A DNA stretch of 35,000 nucleotides from Neocallimastix lanati (nom. inval.) (taxonomy: Eukaryota > Neocallimastigomycota > Neocallimastigomycetes > Neocallimastigales > Neocallimastigaceae): positions 1-35,000 of the forward strand of contig JACVTC010000370.1 in NCBI GenBank assembly GCA_016946835.1, in the 5' to 3' direction. Each line of letters starts with the position of its first letter. Position 1 is the stretch's first letter. Below are positions 32,011 through 35,000 of the stretch, one piece after another. The position numbers and the translations under genes are program-made. The notes under the pieces were generated by a model, which was given only the letters and a program-made list of their open reading frames with translations, searched no databases and was not told the DNA's origin.

Positions 32011-33939
32011 AAGAATAAATATAGAAATTATTACTTTTATTTTTATAATAATTTAATTAAAATTATTAATTTAATTATAGTTTATATAAATATATTAAAT
32101 TCTTTTTTAATTAAATTTAATATGATAAATAAAAAATATTTTCGTATTTTTACACGTAATTACTAAAAAAATAATGAAATGTGTTAAGTATTAAATAATT
32201 TCTTTGGAGGTTAAATAAATATTTTTTATTTTTTTAATACCAAGAAAAAAAATATTAAATAATTTAATTTAGAAAAAAATTTAATTTATTTATTGCTTTA
32301 AAATAAAAAATATTTGTAAAAATGTAAAATAAATTTATAAATTATATTATAATTTTTAGTGTTTAAAAATAAATTTATTAAACCTAAATTAAAAATATTA
32401 ATAAAAAAAATAATAAAAATTATAAATTAATAAAGTTTGTTTAGTACGAATTAAAAAATAAAAATTAGAGACCTAAAGAACAAAAATATAAAATAATTTA
32501 TTTAATAATAATTTATTAATATTTCATAATATTAAATATTTTATTATTAATAATTTTTTATTTTTATATTTATTTTTAATTTTTAAGATATTTTAATCTA
32601 ATATTTTTAAGTTTTCAAATTGTAGATCTATAAAAATTTAAGATAATTACTGATATTTTAATTAGAGTAATATATGTATATAATTAATAAAATACTTAAA
32701 ATAAAAAAAATATATTTTTAATTTTTTTAATGATTTCATTACATTATTAATTAATGTAATGAAATATTTCATTAAGCATGAAAATATTATTTTTATTTTA
32801 AAATAAAAATTAAATATAAATTAATATTAGAAGATTGAATTTTCTTCTAATTTAATAAAGATTATAAAGATTAATAATAAGTTGTAGCAATAAATTATGT
32901 ATTTATGAAAAAAAACGTATAAAATTAATTTTAAAGAGAAAAAAAACTGTTAATTACAAAAATAAATTGTATATTAAAGTAATTATAAATTTTTACTTTA
33001 TTTAAAGTGGAAAATAAAAATCATTTAATTATTCTCCTTACTAAGATATATAATTTACAAATTTTATTTAAATATATTATTATTTCAATAGAAAATAAAT
33101 AAATTATTTGTTGAATTTATTCAGTATTTTATAGAATAATTGGAAAATTTATACATAAAATTAAGTTTTTTAAATTAATTTTTATTGAAAAATTTTACAT
33201 ATATTTATTTTATAAAAATTATAAAATTTCAAAATAAATTATATTTATAATATAATAAAATTTATAGTTTAAAACTTGAAAATTATATTTAGAATTTATT
33301 TTATTATTAATAAATTTTATTATATATAAATATATATATAAAACAAAAAATAAATATAAAAATTAATTTATTTGTAAAACCAATCATAACAAAATAGAAT
33401 ATTAAATATAAAATTTAATATTATATTAATTTATTTGAAATTTAATTATAAATATATAGTGTAAAATTATACTTTTAAATAAATTTATAATACTATTTGT
33501 GATATATTTTATATATATTAATATTTAAAAATTAATAAAAAATTTATATAAAATACAATTATATTTTGACTTAAAAATTAAGGAACCAATAAAATTTGGT
33601 TGTATTATTGAATAAAAATTTTATTTAATTAAAATTTATAAGTTAAATTTTATAGAAAACTATGAAAATTTTGATAAGGAGTTTTTTTTTTTTAAAGCCA
33701 TATATTTATTATTTTAATTTTTTAACAGATCTTTAAAAATAAGAAACTAATAATAAAATACATTTATATATAAACATTTCATTTTTTATCTTTATTTCTT
33801 TTTTTTTTTTTAGTAATAAATTATTAATATACTAATATATAAAATAATAATAAAAGTAATATTTTGATAAATAAACAAAACTAAAATAAATAGAAATTAA
33901 TATTTATAGGTTTTTAAAATTACTTTAAATAGTTTACAA
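32011..33939. other. AT-rich intergenic DNA upstream of the HSF-type gene
   Basis: Nearly pure A/T with homopolymer runs. I see no gene or repeat with clear structure. The last few hundred bases should include the promoter and 5' leader of the gene at 33,940. Confidence 0.5.
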
Positions 33940-35000
33940 ATGAATATTAATATTACTAATAAAATTTGTGATAGTACAAATTTTATTAATAAAAATAATA
34001 TATATAGTAATGATGAATATATTAATAATCCTATTAATAATTATTTTAATTTTTTTCTATCACCAGACCTAAACTCAATATCAGAAAATTCTTTGATAAA
34101 TACTTACAATTCTAAGAGTTTAAATACATTTCCCAAGATTAACTTTGTTTATAAACTTTATCATATGTTATCATGTTTAAATTTTTCTAATTATATAAAA
34201 TGGGATAATTCTGGCCTTTCATTTACTATTATTGATGTTACTGGATTTACGGAAAATGTTTTGAGACTATACTTCCGTCATAACAAATTTTTAAGTTTTG
34301 TAAGGTCATTAAATTTGTATGGGTTTCAAAAAGTAATTAATTTTTCAAATAATGTTAAAAAAAAAAATCAAAATTTACATCAATCATTAATTAAAAATAA
34401 AAATGGAAATTGGAAATTCTTCCATCCAAAATTCATTAAAGGAAAACCTTATCTTCTCAAAGAAATATCAAGAAAGAACTCTTTTATTAAAAATAAAAAA
34501 TATACAGAAAATAGTGATATTATTAATAGCCATAATAATAACGATAAAAATTTTTATAATAATTATTTTAATAATAATAATTTATATTTTAATTATAATA
34601 GTAATATAAATAGTACTATTAATGATGCCAATATCCGAAATGACAATTTCCAATTAGTTAATAGTAACAATTTCATAAATATTAATAGAAATAAATCATT
34701 TTATAATATTTCTTTTAATAATAATTTTTCACAAACGAATAATAATCTGCTATATCAAAATAATAGTGATAATTTTAATAATCCATATATTTTTGAAATA
34801 CCTAATCAGACTCATTCACAATTAAGCAATTTAATTGAATTAAATAAAATTAATGTTCAATATAATAAAATTAATAATTATACTACACAAGAAAACCAAA
34901 TATTAATTGAAAAATCAACCAATATTTCAATTGATAATCAAAGTCAAAGTAATTTTCAAAGTAATATAGTTTTATTTTCTCAAACCAATAATATAAATTA
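33940..35000 (+). CDS. HSF-type DNA-binding domain protein with Asn-rich tail, 3' end outside window
   Basis: The frame starts at ATG 33940, the first ATG after an in-frame TAG at 33907-33909, and is open to the window end (353 codons, no stop). An Asn-rich leader (residues 1-60) precedes a heat-shock-factor winged helix at about 64-178: FPKINFVYKLYHMLS, YIKWDNSGLSFTIID, then the recognition helix LYFRHNKFLSFVRSLNLYGF (110-129). It closes with WKFFHPKFIKGKPYLLKEIS after a Lys/Asn insertion (wing). HSF relatives bind NGAAN repeats in the nucleus and drive stress or developmental genes. Canonical factors have FVRQLN where this has FVRSLN. From about residue 185 the chain is strongly Asn-rich (NNNDKNFYNNYFNNNNLYFN-like). 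No leucine-zipper trimerisation region is visible before the window end, so it may be a true HSF or a divergent HSF-domain regulator. Confidence 0.88.
   Translation, partial: MNINITNKICDSTNFINKNNIYSNDEYINNPINNYFNFFLSPDLNSISENSLINTYNSKSLNTFPKINFVYKLYHMLSCLNFSNYIKWDNSGLSFTIIDVTGFTENVLRLYFRHNKFLSFVRSLNLYGFQKVINFSNNVKKKNQNLHQSLIKNKNGNWKFFHPKFIKGKPYLLKEISRKNSFIKNKKYTENSDIINSHNNNDKNFYNNYFNNNNLYFNYNSNINSTINDANIRNDNFQLVNSNNFININRNKSFYNISFNNNFSQTNNNLLYQNNSDNFNNPYIFEIPNQTHSQLSNLIELNKINVQYNKINNYTTQENQILIEKSTNISIDNQSQSNFQSNIVLFSQTNNIN

Noticed and set aside
34403-34609. 68-residue plus-strand ORF ending in Ile repeats
   Set aside because: It is an out-of-frame reading of the Asn codon repeats in the HSF-type gene.

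Overview
The window looks like a piece of an anaerobic gut fungus genome (Neocallimastigomycota; Neocallimastix/Piromyces type). Three things point there. Base composition is extremely AT-rich, with long A/T runs between genes. A broken coding fragment at about 12.14-12.40 kb carries the fungal-cellulosome dockerin (CBM10-like) signature YTDENGSWG..E...WC.I. Ankyrin-like and Asn-rich proteins sit in the same AT-rich setting. This is inference from sequence pattern only; no database search was possible.

Layout. (1) 1-3763: an old Mutator-like (MULE) DNA transposon. Its inverted ends are built of a 15-bp GCATTTCGCCAARTT sub-repeat, and it contains a decayed FLYWCH-zinc-finger/DDE transposase and a ~245-bp internal direct repeat. 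Copy 2 of that repeat is split by a 607-bp solo LTR with TG..CA ends and an ATAAT target duplication. (2) 3850-7405: a non-LTR retrotransposon (LINE) with an endonuclease and a reverse transcriptase, a 30-A tail and an 11-bp putative target duplication. (3) 7500-~10.3 kb: a 5'-truncated Ty3/gypsy chromovirus-type pol (RT thumb, RNase H, integrase, chromodomain-like tail). (4) 10.3-14.1 kb: a graveyard holding a minus-strand Ty3/gypsy gag relic, a 62-bp tandem duplication, the dockerin relic and a minus-strand Ty1/copia pol relic. (5) ~14.1-18.2 kb: a second, much more decayed Ty3/gypsy element related to the first. (6) 19.4-20.6 kb: a plus-strand ankyrin-like gene. (7) 21.85-27.29 kb: a satellite array of about 20 monomers of ~270 bp. 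(8) 29.1-30.2 kb: a minus-strand ankyrin-like gene that is a paralogue of the first, so the array sits between two tail-to-tail paralogues. (9) 30.2-33.9 kb: intergenic DNA with a small foldback element and an unassigned slightly GC-richer relic. (10) 33,940 to the window end: the 5' part of an HSF-type DNA-binding protein gene with a long Asn-rich tail, running off the window.

Only three genes look intact: the two ankyrin-like genes and the partial HSF-type gene. Everything from 1 to 18.2 kb is repeat-derived and apparently dead. There is no operon-like organisation. The feature most worth following up is the satellite array and its flanking inverted gene pair. The dockerin fossil and the LTR with a tRNA-like internal segment come next.
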